Source of the DNA: an uncultured Oscillospiraceae bacterium
Lineage (GTDB): Bacteria > Bacillota > Clostridia > Oscillospirales > Acutalibacteraceae
Length of the DNA stretch: 64,000 nt
Assembly (NCBI GenBank): GCA_902492455.1
Contig: CABULH010000012.1
Coordinates: 60,042-124,041, forward strand
Reading direction: 5' to 3'
Shown here: positions 17,543-26,500 of the stretch, one piece after another
How positions within the stretch are numbered: position 1 is the stretch's first letter
Layout of the letters: each line of letters begins with the position of its first letter
Notes under the pieces: model-generated
Database searches by the model: none
The model's input: only the letters and a program-made list of their open reading frames with translations
Told to the model about the DNA's origin: nothing
Position numbers and translations under genes: made by a program

Positions 17543-17971
17543 ATGAAACGCATCTATGTCAATGAAAAATGGTGCCTGGGCTGCCATCTGTGCGAATATT
17601 ACTGCGCCTATGCCAATTCCGGGGAAACAGACATGGTGAAGGCCCTGCAGGGAGTCGCCATCCATCCCCGGATCCGCATCGAGGAGGCGGGGGCGGTGAG
17701 CTTCGCGGTTTCCTGCCGCCACTGTCAGGAGCCGCTGTGCGTCAAAGGCTGCATCTCCGGCGCGCTGACAGTGGAGAAGGGGGTCATCTCCATCAACAGG
17801 GACAAATGCGTGGGGTGCTATACCTGTATTTTGTCCTGTCCCTACGGTGCTATCATGCCCTCGCCGGAGGGGGCGGTGCAGAAATGCGAGCTGTGCGTGC
17901 GAAACAAAGACGGGGAACCGGCCTGCGTCAAGGGCTGCCCCAACCGGGCCATCGTCTTTGAGGAGCGATGA
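17543..17971 (+). CDS. 4Fe-4S ferredoxin-type electron transfer protein
   Basis: This polyferredoxin has 142 residues and four Cys clusters: CLGCHLCEYYCAYA, CRHCQEPLCVKGC, CVGCYTCILSCPYG and CELC-CVKGCPN. That is the HycB/DmsB-like 4x[4Fe-4S] pattern. Between the catalytic subunit and the FAD oxidoreductase of the split glutamate synthase, it most likely passes electrons from the flavoprotein to the FMN core. The start at ATG 17543 is chosen over GTG 17531, which crowds the ribosome site. Confidence 0.9.
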   Translation: MKRIYVNEKWCLGCHLCEYYCAYANSGETDMVKALQGVAIHPRIRIEEAGAVSFAVSCRHCQEPLCVKGCISGALTVEKGVISINRDKCVGCYTCILSCPYGAIMPSPEGAVQKCELCVRNKDGEPACVKGCPNRAIVFEER

Positions 17972-18017
17972 CCAGCCCGGACGCTGTCATTTTCAAGGGG
18001 AAAGGAATGCGAGACGA

Positions 18018-19250
18018 ATGCGTTATGTGATGATCGGCAATTCCGCGGCAGCGGTGGGCTGCGTAGAGGGCATCCGCCAGTTGGACAGGAGCGGTCCCAT
18101 CACGGTGATTGCCAGCGAACCCTACCACACCTATTCCCGGCCACTGATCTCCTATCTGCTGTGGGGAAAAACCACAGAGGAGAGGATGAAATATCGCCCT
18201 GACAGCTTTTACAGCGATAACGGCTGCACCGCTATGCTGGGCCGGACCGCTCTGAAAATCGATCCGGAGGAAAAACAGGTGCTGCTGGACGGCGGAGAAA
18301 AGGTTCCCTATGACAAGCTGCTGATCGCCACCGGCTCCCGGCCCTTTGTGCCCCCCATAGAGGGGTTGGACGGCGTACAGAACCAATATACCTTTTTATC
18401 GCTGGACGACGCCAAGGCGCTGGAAAAAGCGCTGACTCCCCAAAGCCGGGTGCTGGTGGTGGGCGCTGGCCTTGTGGGCTTGAAATGTGTGGAAGGCATC
18501 CGGGACCGGGTGGGAGAAGTCACCGTGGTGGATCTGGCCGACCGTATCCTGCCCAGTGTGCTGGACGAGACGGGGGCCGCCATGGTGCAGCGGCACATCG
18601 AATCCCACGGCGTCCGCTTTCTGCTTGGTGACAGCGTGGCGGCTTTTGAGGGAAATACCGCCCGGCTCAAAAGCGGCGGCCTGGTGGATTTCGATATCCT
18701 GGTGGTGGCGGTGGGCGTGCGCCCCAACACGGAATTGGTGAAGGAGGCGGGCGGCCTGGTGCGCAAGGGGATCGTCATCGACGAATACGGCCGCACCAGC
18801 CTGCCGGAAGTCTATGCGGCGGGAGACTGCACCGAAAGCCGGGATATCACCATCGATCAGGACCGGATCCTGGCTTTGCTGCCCGCCGCCTATATGCAGG
18901 GGGAATCCGCCGGTATCCATATGGCTGCCGGCGGCGAACATCCCTACAATAAAGCCATTCCCATGAATGCCGCAGGCTTCTTCGGCCTGCACATGATCAC
19001 AGCAGGCAGCTATGTAGGGGAGGATAAGGTGATCGCGGAAGAGGGCTCCTATAAACGGTTGTTCTATAAGGATGGGGTGCTGAAGGGTTATATCCTCATC
19101 GGCAATGTGGAGCGGGCGGGCATTTATACCGCCTTGATCCGGGAAAGAACTCCGTTGTCCTCCATCGATTTCGAGCTGATCCAGGAAAAGCCTCAGCTGA
19201 TGGCCTTTTCCCGAAAGGACCGGGCGGCTGTTCTCAGCCGACAGGTATGA
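18018..19250 (+). CDS. NAD(P)/FAD-dependent oxidoreductase of the glutamate synthase cluster
   Basis: This 410-residue pyridine nucleotide-disulphide class flavoprotein resembles NirB and rubredoxin reductases. The FAD-binding GNSAAAVGCVEGI is at the N terminus, a second Rossmann site VLVVGAGLVGLKCVEGI lies in the middle, and the FAD motif EVYAAGDCTES follows. It should bring electrons from NAD(P)H to the polyferredoxin and the FMN subunit. AAAGGA lies 11 bases before ATG 18018. Placement between the ferredoxin and GXGXG genes supports this role; the donor nucleotide is not certain. Confidence 0.9.
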   Translation: MRYVMIGNSAAAVGCVEGIRQLDRSGPITVIASEPYHTYSRPLISYLLWGKTTEERMKYRPDSFYSDNGCTAMLGRTALKIDPEEKQVLLDGGEKVPYDKLLIATGSRPFVPPIEGLDGVQNQYTFLSLDDAKALEKALTPQSRVLVVGAGLVGLKCVEGIRDRVGEVTVVDLADRILPSVLDETGAAMVQRHIESHGVRFLLGDSVAAFEGNTARLKSGGLVDFDILVVAVGVRPNTELVKEAGGLVRKGIVIDEYGRTSLPEVYAAGDCTESRDITIDQDRILALLPAAYMQGESAGIHMAAGGEHPYNKAIPMNAAGFFGLHMITAGSYVGEDKVIAEEGSYKRLFYKDGVLKGYILIGNVERAGIYTALIRERTPLSSIDFELIQEKPQLMAFSRKDRAAVLSRQV

Positions 19251-19286
19251 TGCACAAGCGCACAAGCAGGAAAGGCGGGATAATCC

Positions 19287-20012
19287 ATGACCCATATTAC
19301 AGCGGGTGATATGCATTTCAAAGCCCTGAACGATTTGGTACGGGATACGGCGGATGACATAGTGGTGATCGACCGCTGCCTGGGACAGCGGTACATCGGC
19401 AGCGGCTTGTCCCATAAAAAGCTGGTGATCAACGGCACCCCGGGCAATGCCCTGGGGGCATATCTGGACGGCGCTTCCATTGTGGTGCGGGGCAATGCCC
19501 AGGATGCCACCGGCGACACCATGAACGACGGTGTCATCTGCATCCACGGCTGCGCCGGGGACGCCACCGGCTATGCCATGCGGGGAGGCACCATTTTGGT
19601 GGAGGGCAGCACCGGCTACCGGGCCGGAATCCACATGAAGGCCTATGAACACCGGCTGCCCACATTGGTCATCGGCGGCAAGGCGGGCAGCTTTCTGGGG
19701 GAATACCAGGCCGGCGGACTGATCGTGGTGCTGAACCTCACCGACGGGGACGGACGTTTCTCCTGCAACTTCTGCGGCACAGGAATGCATGGGGGCAAAA
19801 TTGTGGTCCGCTGTCGGGAGATGCCCGCGGCTCTGCCGCCCCAGCTATCGGTCAGGGAGGCCGCAGCGGCGGACAAGGCGGAAATCGCCGGCTGTCTGGA
19901 TCAGTTTTGTCAGGCCTTCGGGCGGGAACGGGAGGAATTGGACTCCCTTCCCTTCTTCGTGCTGACTCCCAATTCCAGCAATCCTTATAAACAGCTTTAT
20001 ACCTACCGGTAA
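19287..20012 (+). CDS. Glutamate synthase GXGXG-domain subunit (GltB3-like)
   Basis: At 241 residues this is the stand-alone form of the right-handed beta-helix that forms the C terminus of large GltB. Repeated G-x-G-type turns are clear in GNAQDATGDTMNDG, GCAGDATGYAMRGG and GGKAGSFLGEYQAGG. In the full enzyme this domain is structural and holds the ammonia tunnel. The last 60 residues go beyond the core and contain no known motif. It completes the five-gene split glutamate synthase. Confidence 0.9.
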   Translation: MTHITAGDMHFKALNDLVRDTADDIVVIDRCLGQRYIGSGLSHKKLVINGTPGNALGAYLDGASIVVRGNAQDATGDTMNDGVICIHGCAGDATGYAMRGGTILVEGSTGYRAGIHMKAYEHRLPTLVIGGKAGSFLGEYQAGGLIVVLNLTDGDGRFSCNFCGTGMHGGKIVVRCREMPAALPPQLSVREAAAADKAEIAGCLDQFCQAFGREREELDSLPFFVLTPNSSNPYKQLYTYR

Positions 20013-20510
20013 AATGTGGTATCATGGACACAGCCCTAAAAAAGAGGATATCTAATTTTTCCTGCTGTGTCTTTGCGTTTGCCCATCGGTAAACGCCTGA
20101 CTTTTGTGGTATAATAACCTCACGCCGCATTCCAAAGCCGTGCTTCGCAAGCCTTTGGGCGGCTGAGAGAACATTGAACCACTCCGAAACGGTCAACGCC
20201 GTTTCGGACTAAGGAAGGCTCCGCGCTTCGCGCGCCGCTTTGTGGTATAATGGAGAAAATCAAAGATTTTCTCTTTGAAGAATCCCTTGCGTAGCCATTT
20301 GGAGTAAATGCTTCGCATTAACTCTTGAAGCACGCATTTTGGACATACGTCCAAAACCGGCATTCTTTTGGTAGAAGCGAGGTTGTGTCTCCGCGTTTGC
20401 CGAAAGGCAAACATCCGGTTTTTACGGCGTTATAATTCAGGAAGTTACTCACCAGTCTGCAATCGTATAGAATCACTCAATACGCGGGTACGCCCGCAGG
20501 GAGGTGCGTT
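20013..20510. repeat. Hairpin-dense intergenic region with repeated modules
   Basis: This 498-base gap holds at least seven short perfect hairpins, for example TCCGAAACGG/CCGTTTCGGA (20183-20208), GAGAAAATC/GATTTTCTC (20252-20272), TTTTGGAC/GTCCAAAA (20337-20356) and GCGGG/CCCGC just before glnA. Two modules are repeated. TTTGTGGTATAAT occurs at 20103-20115 and 20239-20251 (a degenerate copy TGTGGTATCAT is near 20016). TGTGTCTNNGCGTTTGCC with a hairpin occurs near 20066 and 20384. TGGTATAAT is an extended -10 box, so these may be promoters of glnA or of small RNAs. A long imperfect hairpin at 20027-20070 (GACACAGC/GCTGTGTC) may end the glt transcript. Confidence 0.6.
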
Positions 20511-21830
20511 ATGGATACTACCGTAAGCGAGGTGCTCCAGTTTGTCCGGGAAAACGACGTGAAGTTTGTCCGTCTGGTTTTCTGTGACGTATGCGGCACC
20601 ATCAAAAACATCGCGGTCACGGCGGAAGAACTGCCCCGTGCCTTTGAAGCGGGGATTACCTTTGATGCGTCGGCGATCCGCGGGTTTACCGACGCGGTGC
20701 AGTCCGATCTGCTGCTGTTTCCCGACCCCTCCACCCTGGCTGTGCTGCCTTGGCGGCCCCAGCAGGGAAGAGTGGCCCGCTTTTTCTGCTCCATTCGCCA
20801 TCCGGACGGCCGCCCCTTTGAGGGGGACACCCGCGCCGTGCTACAGCAGGCGGCGGAAGAACTGCGCCGCACGGGACTGAGCTGCCGGGTAGGCGCGGAG
20901 TGCGAGTTTTATCTGTTTGAAACCGATGACTGGGGAAAGCCTACCCGGATTACCCAGGATGAGGCGGGTTATCTGGATGTCGCGCCGCTGGACAAGGGGG
21001 AAAATGTCCGGCGGGATATCTGCCTGATGCTGGAGCAGATGGGTCTCCGCTTTGAAAGCTCCCACCATGAGCAGGGGCCGGGGCAAAACGAAATCGACTT
21101 CCGCTTCAACGATGCCCTGGCGGCCGCCGACGATCTAACCGCCTTCAAAATCGCTGTGAAAGCGGTGGCGGCCCGCAACGGGCTGTTTGCCTCCTTCATG
21201 CCCAAGCCGGTGCCGGAGGCCAGCGGCAGCGGCCTGCACCTCAACCTCTCCCTGACCCGGGGCGGCCAGAATATTTTCGTCAACGCCCCCGACCGGCATT
21301 CCCCCGAAGCGGAAAGCTTCATCGCCGGTATTTTGGATCATATCCGGGAAATGACCGCTTTTCTCAATCCTCTGCCCAATTCCTATGAGCGGCTGGGCCG
21401 GATGGAGGCCCCCCGGTATATCACCTGGTCTCACGAAAACCGTTCCCAACTGATCCGCATCCCCTCCGGCAAGGGGGATTTCGCCCGGATGGAGCTGCGT
21501 TCTCCCGACCCGGCCTGCAACCCTTATGTGGCGTATACGCTGCTGCTGCGGGCAGGACTGGACGGTATCCGGCGGCAACTGCCTCTGTGTCCTTCCTGTG
21601 ATGTCAACCTCTACACCGCCGATCCTCAGCTTCTGGCGAGGTTGGAGAAGCTGCCCCTCACCATGGAGGAGTCCATAACGGCAGCCAAGGAAAGCGCCTT
21701 TATCCGGAATGCGCTGTCGGAGAAAATCCGGGACGGCTTTTTCACCATTCGGGAAGAGGAATGCCGTCTATGCGCTCAAGCGGACAATCCGGCGGAGATG
21801 CAGCACAAGCTGTATTTCCGTGCAATATAA
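20511..21830 (+). CDS. glnA: Glutamine synthetase type I
   Basis: This second glutamine synthetase has 439 residues, the length of clostridial/Bacillus GSI. The N-terminal beta-grasp (residues 15-100, with VRLVFCDVCGTIKN and FDASAIRGF) is followed by the catalytic domain with VGAECEFYLF, HHEQGPGQNEIDFRF, SGSGLHLNLSL and ENRSQLIRIP. A GGGAGGTG site precedes ATG 20511. It shares the block with GSIII (glnN) on the other strand, so the organism holds two unrelated GS types. It is followed by the ANTAR regulator. Confidence 0.95.
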   Translation: MDTTVSEVLQFVRENDVKFVRLVFCDVCGTIKNIAVTAEELPRAFEAGITFDASAIRGFTDAVQSDLLLFPDPSTLAVLPWRPQQGRVARFFCSIRHPDGRPFEGDTRAVLQQAAEELRRTGLSCRVGAECEFYLFETDDWGKPTRITQDEAGYLDVAPLDKGENVRRDICLMLEQMGLRFESSHHEQGPGQNEIDFRFNDALAAADDLTAFKIAVKAVAARNGLFASFMPKPVPEASGSGLHLNLSLTRGGQNIFVNAPDRHSPEAESFIAGILDHIREMTAFLNPLPNSYERLGRMEAPRYITWSHENRSQLIRIPSGKGDFARMELRSPDPACNPYVAYTLLLRAGLDGIRRQLPLCPSCDVNLYTADPQLLARLEKLPLTMEESITAAKESAFIRNALSEKIRDGFFTIREEECRLCAQADNPAEMQHKLYFRAI

Positions 21831-21887
21831 TGCCGACGGCCTGATGGCGAATCTGCATGCATAAACAGAAAGGCAGGTGGGGACGGT

Positions 21888-22457
21888 ATGGGCGGGACCC
21901 TCTTGGTATCCGGCTCGGACAAGGGCCGGGAATTCCTTTTGCAGCTGCTGAGGGACGAGGACTGCCAGCCGGTGACGCCGGCGGCTTCCGGCGACGAGGC
22001 CCGGCGGCTTATAACGCAATGCGATTTCGATCTGGTCCTCATCAATGCCCCGGCGGCAGGAGAAAAGGGGCCATCCCTGGCGTTTTTTGCCGTAGAGAAC
22101 ACCTCCGCCGCTGTAATCCTGCTGATAAAATCGGAAATCGCGGATGAAACGGCGGCCCAGGTGGAAGCGGAAGGGGTGCTGGTGCTGGCAAAGCCCTTCG
22201 GCCGCGCTATGTTCTCGCAAACCCTGCGGCTGGGTTTGGCGGCCCGCCGGCGGATGCTGGGGCTGCGCAATGAAAACATTCAGCTGCAGAAAAAGATTGA
22301 GGAAATCCGGATTGTAGACCGGGCTAAATGCGTGCTGATGGAAGTGTTATCCTTAAGCGAACCTCAGGCTCATCGCTATCTGGAAAAGGAGGCCATGGAC
22401 CGGCGGATCACCCGCCGGGAGGTGGCGGAGCAGGTCCTGCGGACCTATGCGGAATAA
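21888..22457 (+). CDS. ANTAR-domain response-regulator-like antiterminator
   Basis: The 189-residue protein has a receiver-like N-terminal domain (about 1-120), a short coiled coil (about 122-140) and a C-terminal ANTAR RNA-binding domain (about 137-187: IDRAK-type VDRAKCVLMEVLSLSEPQAHRYLE and RRITRREVAEQVL). ANTAR proteins bind paired hexaloop hairpins and stop terminators forming. In the receiver, the usual phospho-acceptor Asp is Asn (N53 in LVLINAP), while the Lys of LAKPF remains, so control by phosphorylation is doubtful. Lying in the glnA-car operon, it is the obvious candidate to act on the hexaloop leaders of amt, glnN and glt. Confidence 0.9.
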   Translation: MGGTLLVSGSDKGREFLLQLLRDEDCQPVTPAASGDEARRLITQCDFDLVLINAPAAGEKGPSLAFFAVENTSAAVILLIKSEIADETAAQVEAEGVLVLAKPFGRAMFSQTLRLGLAARRRMLGLRNENIQLQKKIEEIRIVDRAKCVLMEVLSLSEPQAHRYLEKEAMDRRITRREVAEQVLRTYAE

Positions 22458-22475
22458 TCAAATGGAAAGGCGCGG

Positions 22476-23579
22476 ATGCGGAATATGGAAGAAAAGGGTT
22501 ATCTGATTCTGGAAAACGGGAAAGTTTTCCCAGGCGTTCTCTTCGGGGCGGCGGGAGAAACCACGGGAGAAGTGGTGTTCACCACCGCTATGACCGGTTA
22601 TCTGGAAACGCTGACCGATCCCAGCTATTACGGCCAGATTGTGGTGCAGACCTTTCCCCTGATCGGCAATTACGGGGTGATCCCGGCGGATTTTGAGAGC
22701 GGCGCTCCCCGGCTGCAGGGTTATATTGTGCGTGAATGGTGTCAGGAACCCTCCAACTTTCGTTGTGCCGGGGGTCTTGACGCCTTTTTAAAAGAAAAGG
22801 GGATCGTTGGTTTGTCCGACATCGATACCCGCGCTCTGACCCGGATTGTCCGGGAGCACGGGGTGATGAATGGGCGGATCAGCCGTTCTCCTTACCTCAC
22901 CCACGAGGAACAGGAGGCGGTGTGGGCCTACCGGGTCACCGGCGCGGTGCGGGCAGTGAGCTGTCACGCTCCGGAGGTTCTCCTGCCAAAGGAGACGCCC
23001 CTTTGTCATGTGGTGCTTTGGGATTTCGGCGCCAAGGAGAACATCCGCCGGGAGCTGGTCAAGCGGGGATGCCGGGTGACGGCGGTGGACGCTTCCGCCA
23101 CAGCGGCGGATATCCTGGCCCTAAAGCCGGACGGTCTGATGCTCTCCAACGGCCCCGGCGATCCGGCGGAAAACGTGGGAATCGTGGTCGAACTGCGCAA
23201 GCTGATGGAAACCCGTCTGCCCGCCTTCGGCATTTGCCTGGGCCATCAGCTGCTGGCTTTAGCCATGGGCGGTCGGACGGAAAAGATGAAATACGGACAC
23301 CGGGGGGCCAATCAGCCGGCGGTGCGCGCCGCCGACGGGCGGGTGTTCATCACCAGCCAGAACCACGGCTATCAGGTGGTGGGGGATTCCCTGCCTGGAG
23401 AGGCTGTTGTCAGCTATGTGAACGGCAACGACGGCAGCTGTGAGGGTGTAACCTACACCCATCTCCCGGCCTTTTCCGTCCAGTTTCACCCCGAGGCCGC
23501 CGCCGGCCCCCAGGACACCTCATTTCTCTTCGACGACTTTGTGCAGCTGATGAAAGGAGTTGACGCGCCATGCCGCTAA
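22476..23579 (+). CDS. carA: Carbamoyl-phosphate synthase small subunit
   Basis: This glutaminase subunit feeds ammonia to CarB for carbamoyl phosphate used in arginine and pyrimidine synthesis. It has 367 residues. The N-terminal CPSase domain (YLILENGKVFPG, GEVVFTTAMTGYLETLTDPSY) is followed by a class I amidotransferase domain with the nucleophile elbow FGICLGHQLLALAMG and the His/Glu pair VQFHPEAAAGP. AAAGG lies five bases before ATG 22476. It overlaps carB by ten bases, so the subunits are translationally coupled. Confidence 0.96.
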   Translation: MRNMEEKGYLILENGKVFPGVLFGAAGETTGEVVFTTAMTGYLETLTDPSYYGQIVVQTFPLIGNYGVIPADFESGAPRLQGYIVREWCQEPSNFRCAGGLDAFLKEKGIVGLSDIDTRALTRIVREHGVMNGRISRSPYLTHEEQEAVWAYRVTGAVRAVSCHAPEVLLPKETPLCHVVLWDFGAKENIRRELVKRGCRVTAVDASATAADILALKPDGLMLSNGPGDPAENVGIVVELRKLMETRLPAFGICLGHQLLALAMGGRTEKMKYGHRGANQPAVRAADGRVFITSQNHGYQVVGDSLPGEAVVSYVNGNDGSCEGVTYTHLPAFSVQFHPEAAAGPQDTSFLFDDFVQLMKGVDAPCR

Positions 23580-26500
23580 ATCCCGCAATCCATAAGGTGA
23601 TGGTCATCGGTTCCGGCCCCATTGTCATCGGCCAGGCCGCCGAGTTCGACTATGCCGGTACCCAAGCCTGCCGCGCGCTGAAGGAGGAAGGGCTGGAGGT
23701 GGTGCTTGTCAACTCCAACCCCGCTACCATCATGACCGATCAGCACATGGCAGATAAAATTTATATCGAGCCGCTGACCCTGGATATTGTCAAGCGCATC
23801 ATCGAAAAGGAGCAGCCGGACAGCCTGCTCTCCACCTTGGGAGGGCAGACGGGGCTGACTCTGTCCATGCAGCTGGCGAAGGAGGGTTTCCTGGAGAAGC
23901 ACCACGTCCGGCTGCTGGGCGCCCGCCCGGAAACCATCGACAAGGCGGAGGACCGCCAGCTGTTCAAGGATACCATGGAAGCCATCGGTCAGCCGGTGAT
24001 TCCCTCCAAGGTTGTCACCGATTTGGACGCAGCCATGGCCTTTGCGGAGGAAATCGGTTATCCGGTCATCGTCCGCCCCGCCTTCACCCTGGGCGGCAGC
24101 GGCGGCGGCATCGCGGAAACGCCGGAGGAACTGCGCGAAATCGCCGGCAACGGTCTGCGGCTTTCCCCCATCCATCAGATTCTGGTGGAAAAAGGCATCG
24201 CCGGCTGGAAGGAAATCGAATTCGAGGTCATGCGGGACAGCCGGGGCAACGTCATTACGGTGTGCAGCATGGAAAACTTCGATCCCGTAGGGGTTCATAC
24301 CGGTGACAGCATCGTCATCGCTCCCACCGTCACCCTGTCGGATAAGGAATATCAGATGCTCCGCACCGCGGCGCTGAACATTATCACCGCCCTGGAGGTG
24401 GAGGGAGGGTGCAACTGCCAGTTCGCCCTCCATCCTGATAGCTTCGAATATGCGGTGATCGAGGTGAATCCCCGGGTGTCCCGCTCCTCCGCTCTGGCCT
24501 CCAAGGCCACCGGCTACCCCATCGCCAAGGTGGCGGCTAAAATCGCGGTGGGTTACACCCTGGACGAGATCCGCAACGCCGTCACCGGCACCACCTATGC
24601 CTGCTTTGAACCGGCGCTGGACTATGTGGTGGTGAAGATGCCCAAGTGGCCCTTCGACAAATTCGTCTACGCCCAGCGGACTCTGGGCACCCAGATGAAA
24701 GCCACCGGCGAGGTGATGGCCATCGGCCAGAGCTTTGAAGAGGCCATGATGAAGGCGGTGCGGGGGGCGGAAATCGGTCATGACTGCCTGCGCAGCCCCG
24801 GCCTGGCGGACGTATCGGACGAGGAGATACGGGAGAGGCTTCGCACCTGCGACGACAACCGCCTGTTTGTGATTTACGAAGCCTTGAGCCGGGGCGTGAC
24901 GCCGGAGGAAATCCACGCCGTCACCAAAATCGACCGTTGGTTCCTCTGCAAGCTGCGCCATCTCACGGAGATGGACCGGCTGCTGCAGACAACCCCGTTG
25001 GACGCCGCCCTCTACCGCCGGGCTAAGCGCTTGGGTTACCCGGACAAGGTGATCACCCGGCTCAGCGGCGGAGACATCCGGGCGGCGGGCGGGCCGCTGC
25101 TCCCCGCTTACAAAATGGTGGATACCTGCGCGGCGGAGTTCGCAGCCCAGACCCCCTATTTCTACGGCTGCGCCGATGAAGAAAACGAGGCGGCGGAGTT
25201 TATCGCCGCCCATCCCACCGGCAGGAAAACGGTGATCGTTTTCGGTTCCGGCCCCATCCGTATCGGCCAGGGCATCGAGTTTGACTATGCCTCCGTCCAC
25301 TGCGTCTGGGCGCTGAAGGAAGCGGGATACGATGTGGTGATTGTCAACAACAATCCAGAAACCGTCTCCACCGACTTCGACACCGCCGACCGGCTGTACT
25401 TTGAGCCTCTCACCGAGGAGGATGTGGCGGGAATCATCGCCACGGAAAAGCCTTACGGCGTGGTGGTGGCCTTCGGCGGACAGACGGCCATCAAGCTCAC
25501 CAAATATCTCAGCCGCAGCGGGGTGCGGATTCTGGGTACCTCCGCCGACAGCATCGACAAAGCGGAGGATCGGGAGCGGTTCGACGAGCTGCTGGAGGAA
25601 CTGCAGATCAAGCGTCCCCAGGGATTCACCGTCATGTCGGCGCGGGAGGCGCTGGAAGTGGCGGAACGGATCGGCTATCCGGTGCTGCTGCGCCCCTCCT
25701 ATGTACTGGGGGGCCAGAACATGATCATCGCCTTCACTCCCGACGACGTGAAGGAATATATGGCCATCATCCTCAGCCAAAACATCGAGAACCCGGTGCT
25801 GGTGGACAAATATCTGATGGGCACCGAGCTGGAGGTGGACGCCATCTGCGACGGGGAGGATATTCTCATCCCCGGCATTATGGAGCATGTGGAACGGGCG
25901 GGCATCCATTCCGGCGACTCCATTGCCGTTTATCCGGCCTGGAACATCGACGACCGGCAGCGGGAACGGATTGTGGACTGCTCCCGGCGGCTGGCGGTAT
26001 CCCTGGACACCAAGGGCCTTGTAAACATCCAATATCTGATTTACCAGGATGAGCTGTACGTCATCGAGGTCAACCCCCGTTCCTCCCGAACCATTCCCTA
26101 TATCAGCAAGGTTACGGGAGTGCCCATGGTGGATCTGGCCACCCGGGCGATGCTGGGGGAGAAGCTCGCGGACATGGGCTATGGTACCGGGCTGTATAAA
26201 ACCTCCGCCTACGTGGCGGTGAAGGTGCCGGTCTTCTCCTTTGAAAAGCTCACCAACGTGGATACCCATCTGGGGCCGGAGATGAAATCCACCGGCGAGG
26301 TGTTGGGCATCGCCGGCACCCGGGATGAAGCGCTGTATAAGGGGCTCATCGCCGCCGGCTACCGGCTGCAGAGGAACGGCGGCGTCTTCCTCACCGTCCG
26401 GGATTCGGACAAGGCGGAAATCGCGGATGTGGCGAAGAAGTACCACGAGCTGGGCTTTGCCCTTTACGCCACGGCGGGCACCGCGGCGGTGCTGCGCCGC

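Noticed and set aside
20193..20414. 73-codon minus-strand frame in the hairpin-rich gap
   Set aside because: It is composed of the palindromic repeats themselves and has no ribosome site; I treat it as repeat-derived.
20013..20510. CRISPR array
   Set aside because: Repeats are few, unequal and not separated by uniform spacers; no cas genes are present.
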